This document shows, piece after piece, positions 1 through 8,021 of a stretch of 64,000 nt of DNA. The stretch comes from Pedobacter glucosidilyticus (GTDB lineage Bacteria > Bacteroidota > Bacteroidia > Sphingobacteriales > Sphingobacteriaceae). Under the pieces are notes generated by a model that was not told where the DNA came from, ran no database searches, and was given only the letters and a program-made list of their open reading frames with translations. The DNA lies in the NCBI RefSeq assembly GCF_002483235.1, contig NZ_DLHN01000022.1, forward strand, positions 134,713 to 198,712, read 5' to 3'. The number at the start of each line of letters is the position of its first letter. The stretch's first letter is position 1. The position numbers and the translations under genes were made by a program.

Positions 1-446
1 AAGATGCCGAGGAAGTAGCTCAAGATTGCTTTGTGAAAGCTTTTAAATATTTATCCGGATACGAGAGAAAAGGGAAGTTTACCACTTGGCTTTATCGTAT
101 AGTTTATACTACCGCCATGACTTATTTGCGAAAAAAGCAGGTTGATGTTCTTTCTATTGATGATGAAAATCATCAAAACGTTTTAGATAGCCATCAAGCA
201 AGTACGGATTTAAATACCGAGCGGAAATCCAGAGATTATTATTTAAATTTAGCTATAGAAAGTTTGTTACCTGATTATGCCAGTATCATTACCTTATTTT
301 ACAAAGGCGAGCAATCTTTAGAAGAAATAGCTCAGATAATGGGAATTGAAGCCAATACAGCTAAAGTTAAACTACATCGGGCTAGAGGCCGATTAAAAAT
401 TAAACTAGAACAACTTTTAAAAAGTGAAGCGGAGGATTTAATATGA
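1..446 (+). CDS. ECF-type RNA polymerase sigma factor (5' end outside window)
   Basis: The reading frame is open from base 3, so the gene begins before the window; the in-frame GTG at 33 is internal. The visible start (DAEEVAQDCFVKAFKYL) is the sigma-70 region 2 helix that binds the -10-like element. It is followed by a typical FTTWLYRIVYTTAMTYLR segment. The C-terminal part (LPDYASIITLFY, then EEIAQIMGIEANTAKVKLHRARGRL) is the region 4 helix-turn-helix. The stop overlaps the next ATG by 4 bases (ATGA), so it is translationally coupled to a membrane protein that looks like its anti-sigma factor. The target regulon cannot be read from the window. Confidence 0.92.
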   Translation, partial: DAEEVAQDCFVKAFKYLSGYERKGKFTTWLYRIVYTTAMTYLRKKQVDVLSIDDENHQNVLDSHQASTDLNTERKSRDYYLNLAIESLLPDYASIITLFYKGEQSLEEIAQIMGIEANTAKVKLHRARGRLKIKLEQLLKSEAEDLI

Positions 447-934
447 AAAGTGCAGAAGAAAAAATTTGGAATTATATAGATGGTTTATGCAGTAAAGAGG
501 AGGCTCTAGAAATAGAGCGATTACTGCGAGAAGATATTTCTTTTCAAAACCTATATCAAGAAATTTTAAGTTTTGATGAACATCTTAAATCAACAGATTT
601 AGAAGAGCCTTCTATGGGTTTCAGCTTTGCGGTGATGGATAAAATAAGGCTACAAGCGCAACCACTATCTCTTAAAGCACAAGTTGATAAAAGAATAATC
701 TACGGTATAGCGGCATCTTTTATACTGATACTGAGCGTTATTATGGCTGTAGCTATTGCGCAAACCAATTGGTCTGCTTCAAGCGGTTCTTTTGATTTTA
801 ATATGAACTACGATGCTTTTAAAATTAGCGAAGGATTTTCTAGAACGGCTATTCAAGCTTTCTTGTTTTTTGATATCATCATCATGCTTTTAACAGTAGA
901 TTATTTTCTTAGGAAAAGGAGCAAATTAAGCTAA
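443..934 (+). CDS. Probable membrane anti-sigma factor
   Basis: 163 residues. The N-terminal soluble part (EEKIWNYIDGLCSKEEALEIERLL, split over residues 5-29) has the form of the zinc-free anti-sigma N-termini common in Bacteroidota. Two hydrophobic segments lie at about 84-107 and 136-155. It overlaps the ECF sigma gene by 4 bases, which is the main ground for calling it the sigma antagonist; the sequence itself is poorly conserved. It ends 9 bases inside the 3' end of the convergent DCC gene. The role is inferred from context. Confidence 0.7.
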   Translation: MKSAEEKIWNYIDGLCSKEEALEIERLLREDISFQNLYQEILSFDEHLKSTDLEEPSMGFSFAVMDKIRLQAQPLSLKAQVDKRIIYGIAASFILILSVIMAVAIAQTNWSASSGSFDFNMNYDAFKISEGFSRTAIQAFLFFDIIIMLLTVDYFLRKRSKLS

Positions 935-1327
935 AAACCTTTCTTTTAATTCTGGAGTAGGGATCATACAATGGGTGTCTTTCCCAAACCATTTATAGCG
1001 GTTTTTAGCGATGATATCATAAACAAAGTCTCTTATAAATTTAGGGATGATGATGAAAATATAAGCGGCTTTCCAAAAACCATTTAATTGCGATGCTATT
1101 TTTAAAGCTGCGGTAGATTTAGTAAAAACACCCTTTTCTGTAAGTAGTATAACTGAGCTTAATTCCTCAACAGTAATATTCTTTTTTGAAAGTTCTTGTT
1201 TGGCAAAAACTGATTGTAAGGTAGCGAATCTAAAATTAGCTTTTTTATCATGCTTGATGATAAACTGTACAAAACCATTGCAGAGGTTGCAAACACCATC
1301 AAAAAAAATTACAGGTTTATCAGTCAT
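926..1327 (-). CDS. DCC-family thiol-disulfide oxidoreductase-like protein (DUF393)
   Basis: 133 residues with the DUF393 signature at the N-terminus: VIFFDGVCNLCNGFVQF, giving a CxxC pair at Cys13 and Cys16 after an Asp-Gly. The family (YuxK-like) is assigned to thioredoxin-like oxidoreductases from this motif, but substrates are mostly unknown. It is the last gene of a minus-strand run after psd (41-base gap), and its 3' end overlaps the convergent anti-sigma gene by 9 bases. Confidence 0.85.
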   Translation of the reverse strand: MTDKPVIFFDGVCNLCNGFVQFIIKHDKKANFRFATLQSVFAKQELSKKNITVEELSSVILLTEKGVFTKSTAALKIASQLNGFWKAAYIFIIIPKFIRDFVYDIIAKNRYKWFGKDTHCMIPTPELKERFLA

Positions 1328-1368
1328 ATCAAAATCTAAAACAACAAACCTGTAGAGATTCTCTCTGA

Positions 1369-2028
1369 TTAAGAAAGTGTAGCTAAAACGGTTACACCGC
1401 CTTTAACTTTATCTCCAAGGTTTACATTAACTTGGGTTCCAACAGGTAAGAAAACATCAACCCTCGAACCAAATTTTATAAAGCCAAACTCTTTGCCTTG
1501 TTCTACTTGATCTCCTTCTTTTACGTACCAAACAATTCTACGAGCCAAAGCACCAGCTATTTGTCTAAATAACACTGGTACGCCATTACTGTTTTCAACA
1601 ACAACCGTAGTACGCTCGTTATCTGTAGAAGATTTAGGATCCCAAGCAACCAAATATTTTCCTGGGTGGTATTTAAAAAATTTTACGATACCGCTTATTG
1701 GGTTTCTGTTTACATGCACATTAATGGGCGACATAAAAACAGATATTTGAAGTCTTTTATCTTTAAAATACTCGTTTTCTTGAGCTTCTTCTATCACAAC
1801 AACTTTACCATCTGCCGGGCAAATAATTTGGTTTTCTCCTAAAGTTAAGTTCACCACTGGATTTCTAAAGAACTGTAGAACAGTGATAAATAAAAGTAAA
1901 GAAACTAGATACCACAACCATACAAACCAGGTAACATGTGGCAGGTAATAATTGATGAGGGCATTAGTAACAAAAACAAACAGAACAGTTAATGCAATAG
2001 AGGTATATCCTTCTTTGTGGATGGTCAT
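1369..2028 (-). CDS. psd: Phosphatidylserine decarboxylase (short, archaeal-type)
   Basis: 219 residues. It converts phosphatidylserine to phosphatidylethanolamine at the inner membrane. Two N-terminal hydrophobic stretches lie at about 10-28 and 33-52, followed by conserved ADGKVV (residues 72-77) and MSPINVHVNRNP (99-110) blocks. The self-cleavage site is FGS at 186-188; cleavage before Ser188 would generate the pyruvoyl group. The length fits the short Psd class rather than the long E. coli form. It lies 24 bases downstream of cdsA, which makes the CDP-diacylglycerol precursor of this route. Confidence 0.93.
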   Translation of the reverse strand: MTIHKEGYTSIALTVLFVFVTNALINYYLPHVTWFVWLWYLVSLLLFITVLQFFRNPVVNLTLGENQIICPADGKVVVIEEAQENEYFKDKRLQISVFMSPINVHVNRNPISGIVKFFKYHPGKYLVAWDPKSSTDNERTTVVVENSNGVPVLFRQIAGALARRIVWYVKEGDQVEQGKEFGFIKFGSRVDVFLPVGTQVNVNLGDKVKGGVTVLATLS

Positions 2029-2052
2029 TTTTTTAAATTTTTACCAAAACTA

Positions 2053-2856
2053 CTAATAAGTAATCAAATATATGTAAACGAAAACAACAGGTGCCGAAAG
2101 TAGTAAACCGTCAAAGCGGTCTAACAAACCGCCGTGGCCAGGTAATATTTTTCCAGAATCTTTAATTTCTATACTTCTTTTGAACATAGATTCAACCAAA
2201 TCGCCCATGGTACCAAAGCAAGAGATAAGTGTTGCCATGGTTATCCAATTTAAAAGACTGTATGAAGTAAAATATTGAGCTAGTATACAAGCAACAGCTA
2301 TACTTGTGGCAACACCACCAAAAAAGCCTTCCCAGGATTTCTTTGGTGAATGTCTTTCAAAAAGACGCTTTTTACCAAACTTAACTCCAAAAATATAAGC
2401 GCCAGTATCATTAGCCCAAAGCATCAGAAAAAAGCCCAAAGCTAGTTGATAATTATAAGATCCAGAAATAAAGGCAATACTATGGAAAAATATAAAAGGT
2501 ACTATGGTATAAAACAAGCCTAGAAAAGTATAAGCGATATTACTAAATGGTATTTTAGACTTTTTATAGAGTTCTCTTACAAAAATCCCAAAAAACAAAG
2601 GAATGTTTATCAATAACCATTTGGTCTCAAACTGAATGAAATATCTACCCGCAACTGATGCAAAGATGATTAATGCAGCTACATAACCAATAGATCTGTG
2701 TGGTCTAATTCCTGTGGTTTTAACCAAAGCAAAAAACTCCATCAAACAAATTAAGCTTAAAAATATATAAAACCCTGTAAAAACATAAGGTCCTAAAAAT
2801 ATGGAGCATAGCATGATAAGGATAAAAATAACTCCAGTTATAGCTCTGGTTTTCAT
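2053..2856 (-). CDS. cdsA: Phosphatidate cytidylyltransferase (CDP-diglyceride synthase)
   Basis: 267 residues, polytopic membrane enzyme making CDP-diacylglycerol from phosphatidate and CTP. The family signature is intact near the C-terminus: a GDLVESMFKR block, then KDSGKILPGHGGLLDRFDGL with the metal-binding Asp residues. An upstream KKSWEGFFGG block is also typical of CdsA. It is followed by psd, so two steps of phosphatidylethanolamine synthesis are adjacent, and preceded by a small DUF2007 gene with a 21-base gap. Confidence 0.95.
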   Translation of the reverse strand: MKTRAITGVIFILIMLCSIFLGPYVFTGFYIFLSLICLMEFFALVKTTGIRPHRSIGYVAALIIFASVAGRYFIQFETKWLLINIPLFFGIFVRELYKKSKIPFSNIAYTFLGLFYTIVPFIFFHSIAFISGSYNYQLALGFFLMLWANDTGAYIFGVKFGKKRLFERHSPKKSWEGFFGGVATSIAVACILAQYFTSYSLLNWITMATLISCFGTMGDLVESMFKRSIEIKDSGKILPGHGGLLDRFDGLLLSAPVVFVYIYLITY

Positions 2857-2877
2857 AATCTTTTAGGGTGGTTTAAA

Positions 2878-3081
2878 TTAAAGGTCGTTTTGGATAATAA
2901 TTTCTAAAGCTTTATCAAAGTTAGATTGATGAATATAAACCTCAACCCCGCCAAATTTATAGGCTGTATCTTGCTTATTCATCAAAACAGCTTCTATTTC
3001 GTGGTCCACTAGCACTTGCCTCACAATCTCAGACTTCATGAACTGATGTGAAGTATAAATTTTTACCCAAGTACTATTCAT
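2878..3081 (-). CDS. DUF2007 family small protein
   Basis: 67 residues. It has the pattern of the DUF2007 ('putative signal transducing protein') family: VKIYTSHQFMKSEIVRQVL, a middle segment HEIEAVLMNKQD, and a hydrophobic, Val-rich end (GGVEVYIHQSNFDKALEII). The fold resembles a PII-like ferredoxin domain in characterised relatives; no ligand is known. Its start lies inside the last 8 bases of the upstream CPBP protease gene, so the two are probably translated together. Confidence 0.8.
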   Translation of the reverse strand: MNSTWVKIYTSHQFMKSEIVRQVLVDHEIEAVLMNKQDTAYKFGGVEVYIHQSNFDKALEIIIQNDL

Positions 3082-4003
3082 AAATGTCTGCTTGTTTATC
3101 CTTTTTACTATTTTGATAAAACTTAATCAGCAAAACTAAGGTAATTATCGCACTTAATAAATATCCCCATATTTGAAAGGTGTCTGTTTTTTCAATTTCA
3201 TCAATACTTTTACCTTGTAATTGTAGTATATAAGCCATAGTTACAGCTAAACCATTATTAAGAAAATGTGCCCAAACAGCTAACCACAAGCTTTTACCCC
3301 ACCATAAAAAGTATCCAAAAAGTACGCCCAAAAGCATCCTTGGGAAAAAGCCAAAAAACTGTACATGTATAGCACTAAATATAATGGCGCTTATCCAAAT
3401 GGCAACATGTGGGTTATAAAACCATTTGTAAAATATGTTCTGTAAAGCTCCTCTAAACAAAAGCTCTTCACCTATGGCGGGTATAATAGCAATCATCAAT
3501 AAGTTAAGTAAATAATCGCTAAAGCTTTTCATCTCCAAAAGCTGTTTGGTTAAAACGGCGGCTTGTTGTTCTTTTTCTCGCATCCATTGTTCTAAACCTT
3601 TTAAAAATTCTGGTAAAACCATTTTTTGGTTAGCATCGTTTATCAATTCAAGAAAAGGTAAACCTACAAACATAATAGCCGTTACAATAAGGATTAATTC
3701 TGGAGCTTTTAGTGGGTTGTATAAGTGATAATAAGATTTTAAAGGTTGTTTTGTGGCTAAAGCAAAAGTTAACGGGCCGGCTATAAAAATGCCTAAAGAG
3801 CTTGAGATTTGTATTGTTCTGATGAAATTGATATCCATATTGGTTTCATCACCAGTTAAAAGCGCAGAGAAATTATTACCAGTTAAGCTGTATATAAAAA
3901 GGCCAATAATACTAAATACAATACCACCAGCTATAACATAAAGTAGCAAATAAATTAATTGTAGAGTTGGGTGTTGATGTGTTGACTTTTGCATGTCACT
4001 CAT
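3074..4003 (-). CDS. CPBP family intramembrane metalloprotease
   Basis: 309 residues with about seven to eight hydrophobic segments. The CPBP (CAAX protease/Abi) motifs are present: EELLFRG with the Glu179-Glu180 pair and Arg184, a His at 213 (SAIHVQFFGFFPRMLLG) and HFLNN at 246-250. These residues form the glutamate/histidine active site in the family. The substrate is unknown. It is the first gene of the minus-strand lipid operon and is divergent from dusB. Confidence 0.88.
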   Translation of the reverse strand: MSDMQKSTHQHPTLQLIYLLLYVIAGGIVFSIIGLFIYSLTGNNFSALLTGDETNMDINFIRTIQISSSLGIFIAGPLTFALATKQPLKSYYHLYNPLKAPELILIVTAIMFVGLPFLELINDANQKMVLPEFLKGLEQWMREKEQQAAVLTKQLLEMKSFSDYLLNLLMIAIIPAIGEELLFRGALQNIFYKWFYNPHVAIWISAIIFSAIHVQFFGFFPRMLLGVLFGYFLWWGKSLWLAVWAHFLNNGLAVTMAYILQLQGKSIDEIEKTDTFQIWGYLLSAIITLVLLIKFYQNSKKDKQADIYE

Positions 4004-4019
4004 AATTAAGGATATTTAG

Positions 4020-4027
4020 TAAATTTG
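4020..4027 (+). promoter_or_regulatory. Bacteroidota -7 element for dusB
   Basis: TAAATTTG fits TAnnTTTG, 27 bases before the dusB ATG. No good TTTG is seen at the expected distance upstream, so only half of the promoter is convincing. Confidence 0.45.
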
Positions 4028-4054
4028 CGTTCAATTTAATGATTTGATTTTTAA

Positions 4055-5047
4055 ATGTCTGTTAAAATAGGAAATATAGATTTAGGTGATTTTCCCTTGT
4101 TGCTTGCGCCGATGGAAGATGTGAGTGATCCACCTTTTCGTTTTGTTTGTAAACAAAACGGAGTGGATATGATGTATACGGAGTTTATTTCCTCAGAGGG
4201 TTTAATACGTGATGCCGCAAAAAGTAGACAAAAATTAGATGTTTTTGAGTACGAGCGTCCTATCGGGATTCAAATTTTTGGTAGCGATATAGAGCACATG
4301 CGTGAAGCTACAGAAATAGCAACACAAGCAAAACCCGATTTAATAGACATCAACTACGGTTGCCCGGTAAAAAATGTGGCCTGCCGTGGTGCTGGCGCTA
4401 GCTTATTACAAGACATAGATAAAATGGTAGCCATGACGGCTGCTGTTGTTAAAGCAACGCATTTACCGGTTACAGTTAAAACTCGTTTAGGTTGGGATGA
4501 TAACACTAAAAATGTTTACGAGGTTGCAGAGCGCTTACAAGATGTTGGTATACAGGCTTTAACGATACATGGGCGTACCCGTTCTCAAATGTATAAAGGT
4601 GTTGCTGATTGGACTTTGATTCGTGAAATTAAAAGAAACCCTAGGATTCAAATTCCAATTTTTGGTAATGGCGATGTTGATTCTCCTGAAAAAGCCGCTA
4701 ACTGGCGTTTGGAGTACGAAGTAGACGGAATTATGATTGGTAGGGCTGCCATTGGTTACCCTTGGATTTTTAGAGAAGTAAAACATTTTTTTGAAACAGG
4801 TACTTTCTTAGAAGGACCAACCATAAACGAAAGAGTTGATGTTTGTGCCACGCACCTAAGAAAATCTATAGAGTGGAAGGGACCAAAAACAGGTATTTTT
4901 GAAATGCGAAGACATTACGCTAACTATTTTAAAGGCATACCAAATTTTAAAGAATACAGAATGAAACTGGTAAGCTTAGAAAGCGTAGAAGACATAGAAG
5001 ACGTACTACATGAAATTAGAAACAAATTTGATACAGTAGCGGTCTGA
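4055..5047 (+). CDS. dusB: tRNA-dihydrouridine synthase B
   Basis: 330 residues, FMN- and NADPH-dependent enzyme reducing specific uridines in tRNA. Visible are the FMN-binding start LLLAPMEDVSDPPFR (16-29), the catalytic cysteine Cys103 in INYGCPVKNV, HGRTRSQMYKG, the phosphate-binding GNGDVDS, and IGRAAIGYPWIF near 229. The C-terminal helical tRNA-binding domain is complete. It is followed 48 bases later by apaG on the same strand. The assignment to DusB rather than DusA/C rests on overall length and motif form. Confidence 0.94.
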   Translation: MSVKIGNIDLGDFPLLLAPMEDVSDPPFRFVCKQNGVDMMYTEFISSEGLIRDAAKSRQKLDVFEYERPIGIQIFGSDIEHMREATEIATQAKPDLIDINYGCPVKNVACRGAGASLLQDIDKMVAMTAAVVKATHLPVTVKTRLGWDDNTKNVYEVAERLQDVGIQALTIHGRTRSQMYKGVADWTLIREIKRNPRIQIPIFGNGDVDSPEKAANWRLEYEVDGIMIGRAAIGYPWIFREVKHFFETGTFLEGPTINERVDVCATHLRKSIEWKGPKTGIFEMRRHYANYFKGIPNFKEYRMKLVSLESVEDIEDVLHEIRNKFDTVAV

Positions 5048-5095
5048 TTTTTGATTTTATATTTTTAATCTCTAAATTGTTAAAAAATTAAAGAA

Positions 5096-5482
5096 ATGGT
5101 AGCGCAAATAACCGACGGAGTAAAAGTTTCTGTTGAAACCACCTACCAGCCAGAATACTCAAATCCGGCTAATGAGCATTTTATGTTCGCTTATAAAATT
5201 AAGATTGAAAACCTAAGCCATTATAGCGTTCAGCTGATGAGCAGACATTGGAATATTTTTGATTCTAATGGTACAAAAAGAGAGGTAGAAGGAGAAGGTG
5301 TAGTTGGGCAACAGCCCATTATAGAGCCAGGAGGCATGCATGAATATGTATCAGGATGTAACTTACAAACAGATATGGGAACTATGCATGGTAGTTATGA
5401 AATGAGAAGATTGGTTGATGATGAAGCTTTAACAGTTTTAATCCCAAAATTTGCATTAATTGCCCCTTTTAAACTGAATTAA
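5096..5482 (+). CDS. apaG: ApaG domain protein (Co2+/Mg2+ efflux-associated)
   Basis: 128 residues. The whole protein is the ApaG immunoglobulin-like beta-sandwich: YQPEYSNPANEHFMFAYKI, then VQLMSRHWNIFDSNG, VVGQQPIIEPGG and a closing GTMHGSYEM. ApaG has been linked to Co2+ resistance and Mg2+ efflux in enterobacteria, but its biochemical role is unresolved. The length is standard. A terminator hairpin follows 24 bases after the stop. Confidence 0.92.
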   Translation: MVAQITDGVKVSVETTYQPEYSNPANEHFMFAYKIKIENLSHYSVQLMSRHWNIFDSNGTKREVEGEGVVGQQPIIEPGGMHEYVSGCNLQTDMGTMHGSYEMRRLVDDEALTVLIPKFALIAPFKLN

Positions 5483-5505
5483 TTTTAATCGTTAATAAAT
5501 AGTCG

Positions 5506-5535
5506 AAGCCTCTTCATTTTTGGAGAGGCTTTGTT
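5506..5535 (+). terminator. Intrinsic terminator after apaG
   Basis: The stem AAGCCTCT/AGAGGCTT with a short A/T loop is followed by a T-rich stretch on the plus strand only. It ends the dusB-apaG transcript. Confidence 0.7.
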
Positions 5536-5700
5536 GTTTAGAGGGTTTTGTAAAGTGTCGTGAATTGATTTTTGGTTAAAACCTTTGTTCTTGTAAAAGG
5601 GTTGTATTTTTAGGATTTTGCTTGTTTTAAAAATTTTGGGGGATAGGATTTTCATGTCCCAAAATGTCCCATGTTTTAATAACGTGTCCGTTTTTTCGAT

Positions 5701-5745
5701 TTTTTTACCCACGTTAATAGAACATGGGAGTTTTTTACCCACATC
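5701..5745. repeat. Two-copy direct repeat downstream of the Fic gene
   Basis: TTTTTTACCCAC occurs at 5701-5712 and again at 5731-5742, exactly 30 bases apart. Just upstream, ATGTCCC is doubled at 5654 and 5664. The segment between apaG's terminator and the Fic stop has no convincing gene. Confidence 0.55.
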
Positions 5746-5748
5746 TTA

Positions 5749-6840
5749 TTACCCCTTTTTTAGAAGCTCATAAAGCTTCAAATTGATATAAATAACCTCT
5801 TTCCCCTTATTCTCAGAAGCTAAAATCCCTAAATCTTCTAAAGACTTCAAATAATTACCCGATGTTTTCCTGTTCAGATGCAGATTTTCCACCAAAAACT
5901 CAATCTTGCAGTATGGGTGGATAAAAAGCTGCTCTATCAAATCTTTCGAATAGATTCTAGGCAACTTCTCCTGTACCAATTTTTGTGTTTCGTTGAACAG
6001 TAGATTGATTTTGATGATTTGCTCAATGGTACTTTGGGCTGTCTGTTCTATGCCTTTAAGCATATACAGAATCCATCCTTCCCAGTTATTTTTAGTACGT
6101 ACTTCTTGTAATAATCGGTAGTAATCTCCTTTATTTTGAATGATATAAGAACTCAAATATAATACAGGTTCGTTTAACAATCCTTTCAATATTAAATACA
6201 GGACATTGATAATTCTTCCGGTTCTACCATTTCCATCATAAAAAGGATGAATGCTTTCAAATTGATAATGTTGAATGGCTAACTTGATTAAAGGTGAAAT
6301 ATCATCTGCATCATTATTCAGATATTCTTCCAAATTTTTCATCAAATCACTAATCGTATCGAAATTATCAGGAGGAGTGTAAATTACTTCATTAGTCAAA
6401 TCATTGATCAAAGCTGTTCCAGGTAGTTTTCTCAATCCAGCATTATTTTCTTCCAATTCTTTCTGGATGGTAATTATTCCGTTTGTATTAAGAAATCCCT
6501 TCTGTTTGATTAAGCGTGTTCCCATCAAAAGAGCTTCTCTATACCGCAGAACCTCTTTAGTTGCTACATCAGGTTTAGCCGACTTGGCATATAAAGCTTG
6601 GTAAAGTTTGTCTTGAGTTGTAATCACATTTTCAATTCCAGAACTCGCTTGAGCTTCTTTTAAAATAACCGCATTGATAAGAATATTTGGATTAGGTAAG
6701 GTGTTTGTAAGACCCTTTAATTCTGCCAAAGCAACTGCTGATTTACTTTCTTGTTTTAGAATAGCAATTGTCTCCACCAAAGATTCTTTTGGAGGAAGAA
6801 AAGGTAAATCGTTAAATGCTGTGTTTGATTTTGTTGTCAT
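5749..6840 (-). CDS. Fic family protein with N-terminal inhibitory motif and C-terminal winged helix
   Basis: 363 residues. The core motif HPFYDGNGRTGR (198-209) matches HxFx(D/E)GNGRxxR, with catalytic His198 and the phosphate-binding loop intact, so AMP-transfer activity is expected. The N-terminal half holds SSGIEN at 66-71, which fits the (S/T)xxxE(G/N) autoinhibitory helix; this makes it a class II (self-inhibited) Fic protein. Residues 310-363 (KIEFLVENLHLNRKTSGNYL...LGILASENKGKEVIYIN) read as a winged helix-turn-helix. It stands alone between housekeeping blocks, next to a coding remnant. The target is unknown. Confidence 0.93.
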   Translation of the reverse strand: MTTKSNTAFNDLPFLPPKESLVETIAILKQESKSAVALAELKGLTNTLPNPNILINAVILKEAQASSGIENVITTQDKLYQALYAKSAKPDVATKEVLRYREALLMGTRLIKQKGFLNTNGIITIQKELEENNAGLRKLPGTALINDLTNEVIYTPPDNFDTISDLMKNLEEYLNNDADDISPLIKLAIQHYQFESIHPFYDGNGRTGRIINVLYLILKGLLNEPVLYLSSYIIQNKGDYYRLLQEVRTKNNWEGWILYMLKGIEQTAQSTIEQIIKINLLFNETQKLVQEKLPRIYSKDLIEQLFIHPYCKIEFLVENLHLNRKTSGNYLKSLEDLGILASENKGKEVIYINLKLYELLKKG

Positions 6841-6848
6841 ACTCTAAT

Positions 6849-6983
6849 TTAAATTACATATTCAGCAATACCATTAGGCAATTTTTCATCAAACCAATGC
6901 CAAATATCAAAACGGTAGGTACCTTTTTCCCACCAATAAAAATCAACTTCAATTTCATCGTGTGAATTGATTGGAATGTCAAA
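6849..6983 (-). pseudogene. Orphan C-terminal coding fragment
   Basis: The minus strand reads 44 sense codons and a stop with protein-like composition: FDIPINSHDEIEVDFYWW, then EKGTYRFDIWHWFDEKLPNG and a final IAEYVI. The richness in Trp, Tyr and acidic residues is very unlike random A/T-rich spacer. The frame is closed by TAA immediately upstream (6984-6986) and has no start codon, so this is the 3' end of a gene whose front has been lost. I do not recognise the family. It lies 8 bases upstream of the Fic start on the same strand. Confidence 0.6.
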
Positions 6984-7195
6984 TTATGAAAAGATTTTTA
7001 ATTTCCAACTTCACTATAATAGATTAGTTGATTTTAGGATATTCTGATTAGTTAAACACCTTTGTTATCCTTAAAAATAAAAGATATCCTTTATAAATAG
7101 TTTTTTTATCGTAGTATATTTCAGCAATTCTAAAAAACAAAAAAGGCCATCTTTCAAAAAAGACAGCCTTTCTACGTAAGAATTTTTTATAAAAA
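6984..7195. other. Non-coding spacer between the coding remnant and sdhB
   Basis: The stretch 6841-7195 contains no complete gene. Beyond the remnant (6849-6983) and the sdhB terminator (7138-7172) the sequence is A/T-rich, with stops in all frames and no promoter-like motif I would defend. Confidence 0.6.
7138..7172 (-). terminator. Intrinsic terminator of the sdhCAB operon
   Basis: On the minus strand AAAGGC and GTCTTT pair with AAAGA and GCCTTT around a short loop, followed by a run of six T. It lies about 24 bases after the sdhB stop. Confidence 0.75.
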
Positions 7196-7954
7196 TTATC
7201 CTTTGATAAACTCTGCATTAAAGTACTCTCTGTTCATACGAGCAATGTTGGTTACTTTAATCTCTTTAGGACATTGTGCTTCACAAGCATACGTATTGGT
7301 ACAGCTTCCAAAACCTTCATCATCCATTTGGTTTACCATAGCTTTAGCTCTTTCATAACGCTCTGTTTGTCCTTGTGGCAACATCGCATATTGAGAAACT
7401 TTAGCAGAAACAAATAACATAGCAGAGGCATTTTTACATGCCGCAACACAAGCGCCACAACCTATACAAGTTGCAGAGTTAAATGCTTCATCTGCAATAG
7501 TTTTAGGGATTAAAATTTCGTTAGCATCTGGCACACCACCAGTACCTACAGAAACATATCCACCGGCTTGTTGTATTCTATCAAAAGCACTTCTATCAAC
7601 AGCTAAATCCTTAACTACTGGAAACGCAGCAGCTCTCCAAGGCTCAATAACAATGGTTTCACCATCTTTAAAGCTACGCATGTGAAGCTGGCAAGTAGTG
7701 GTTGCTCTTTTTGGGCCATGTGGTTCTCCATTAATCATTAAAGAGCACATACCGCAAATACCTTCGCGGCAATCATGGTCAAATTGAATTGGGTCTTCTT
7801 GAGTTTTAACCAATTTCTCATTAACCACATCCAGCATTTCCAAGAAAGACATATCAGGAGATATTTCTTCTGCCTTATAGGTTACAAACTTTCCTGGGGT
7901 TTGACTATTTTTTTGACGCCAAACTTTTAACGTCAGATTCATATGTCCACTCAT
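7196..7954 (-). CDS. sdhB: Succinate dehydrogenase/fumarate reductase iron-sulfur subunit
   Basis: 252 residues. It carries electrons from the flavoprotein to the membrane quinone site. All cluster ligands are visible: [2Fe-2S] Cys62, Cys67, Cys70 and Cys88 (CREGICGMC); [4Fe-4S] Cys163, Cys166, Cys169 (CIGCGAC) with a further Cys173; and the [3Fe-4S]-type set with Cys218, Cys224 and Cys228 (CTNTYACEAQC). It is the third gene of sdhC-sdhA-sdhB. Met1 or Met5 could be the start; both fit. Confidence 0.97.
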   Translation of the reverse strand: MSGHMNLTLKVWRQKNSQTPGKFVTYKAEEISPDMSFLEMLDVVNEKLVKTQEDPIQFDHDCREGICGMCSLMINGEPHGPKRATTTCQLHMRSFKDGETIVIEPWRAAAFPVVKDLAVDRSAFDRIQQAGGYVSVGTGGVPDANEILIPKTIADEAFNSATCIGCGACVAACKNASAMLFVSAKVSQYAMLPQGQTERYERAKAMVNQMDDEGFGSCTNTYACEAQCPKEIKVTNIARMNREYFNAEFIKG

Positions 7955-7963
7955 ATATTTTTA

Positions 7964-8015
7964 GTATTGGGTATTGAGTATTGAGTATTGAGACGCAAAT
8001 CTCTTTACTCAATAC
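7964..8015. repeat. Heptamer tandem repeat between sdhA and sdhB
   Basis: Four head-to-tail copies of a heptamer, GTATTGG then three GTATTGA (7964-7991), are followed by the inverted word CTCAATAC at 8008-8015. The inverted word can pair with any GTATTGAG copy, so the sdhA-sdhB intercistronic RNA can form alternative hairpins. The repeat fills most of the 67-base gap. Confidence 0.8.
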
Positions 8016-8021
8016 GCTATA

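Noticed and set aside
5485..5742. 85-codon minus-strand open frame between apaG and the Fic gene
   Set aside because: Low-complexity Lys/Phe/Ile composition, overlaps the apaG terminator and the direct repeats, no recognisable domain; it reads as translated spacer.
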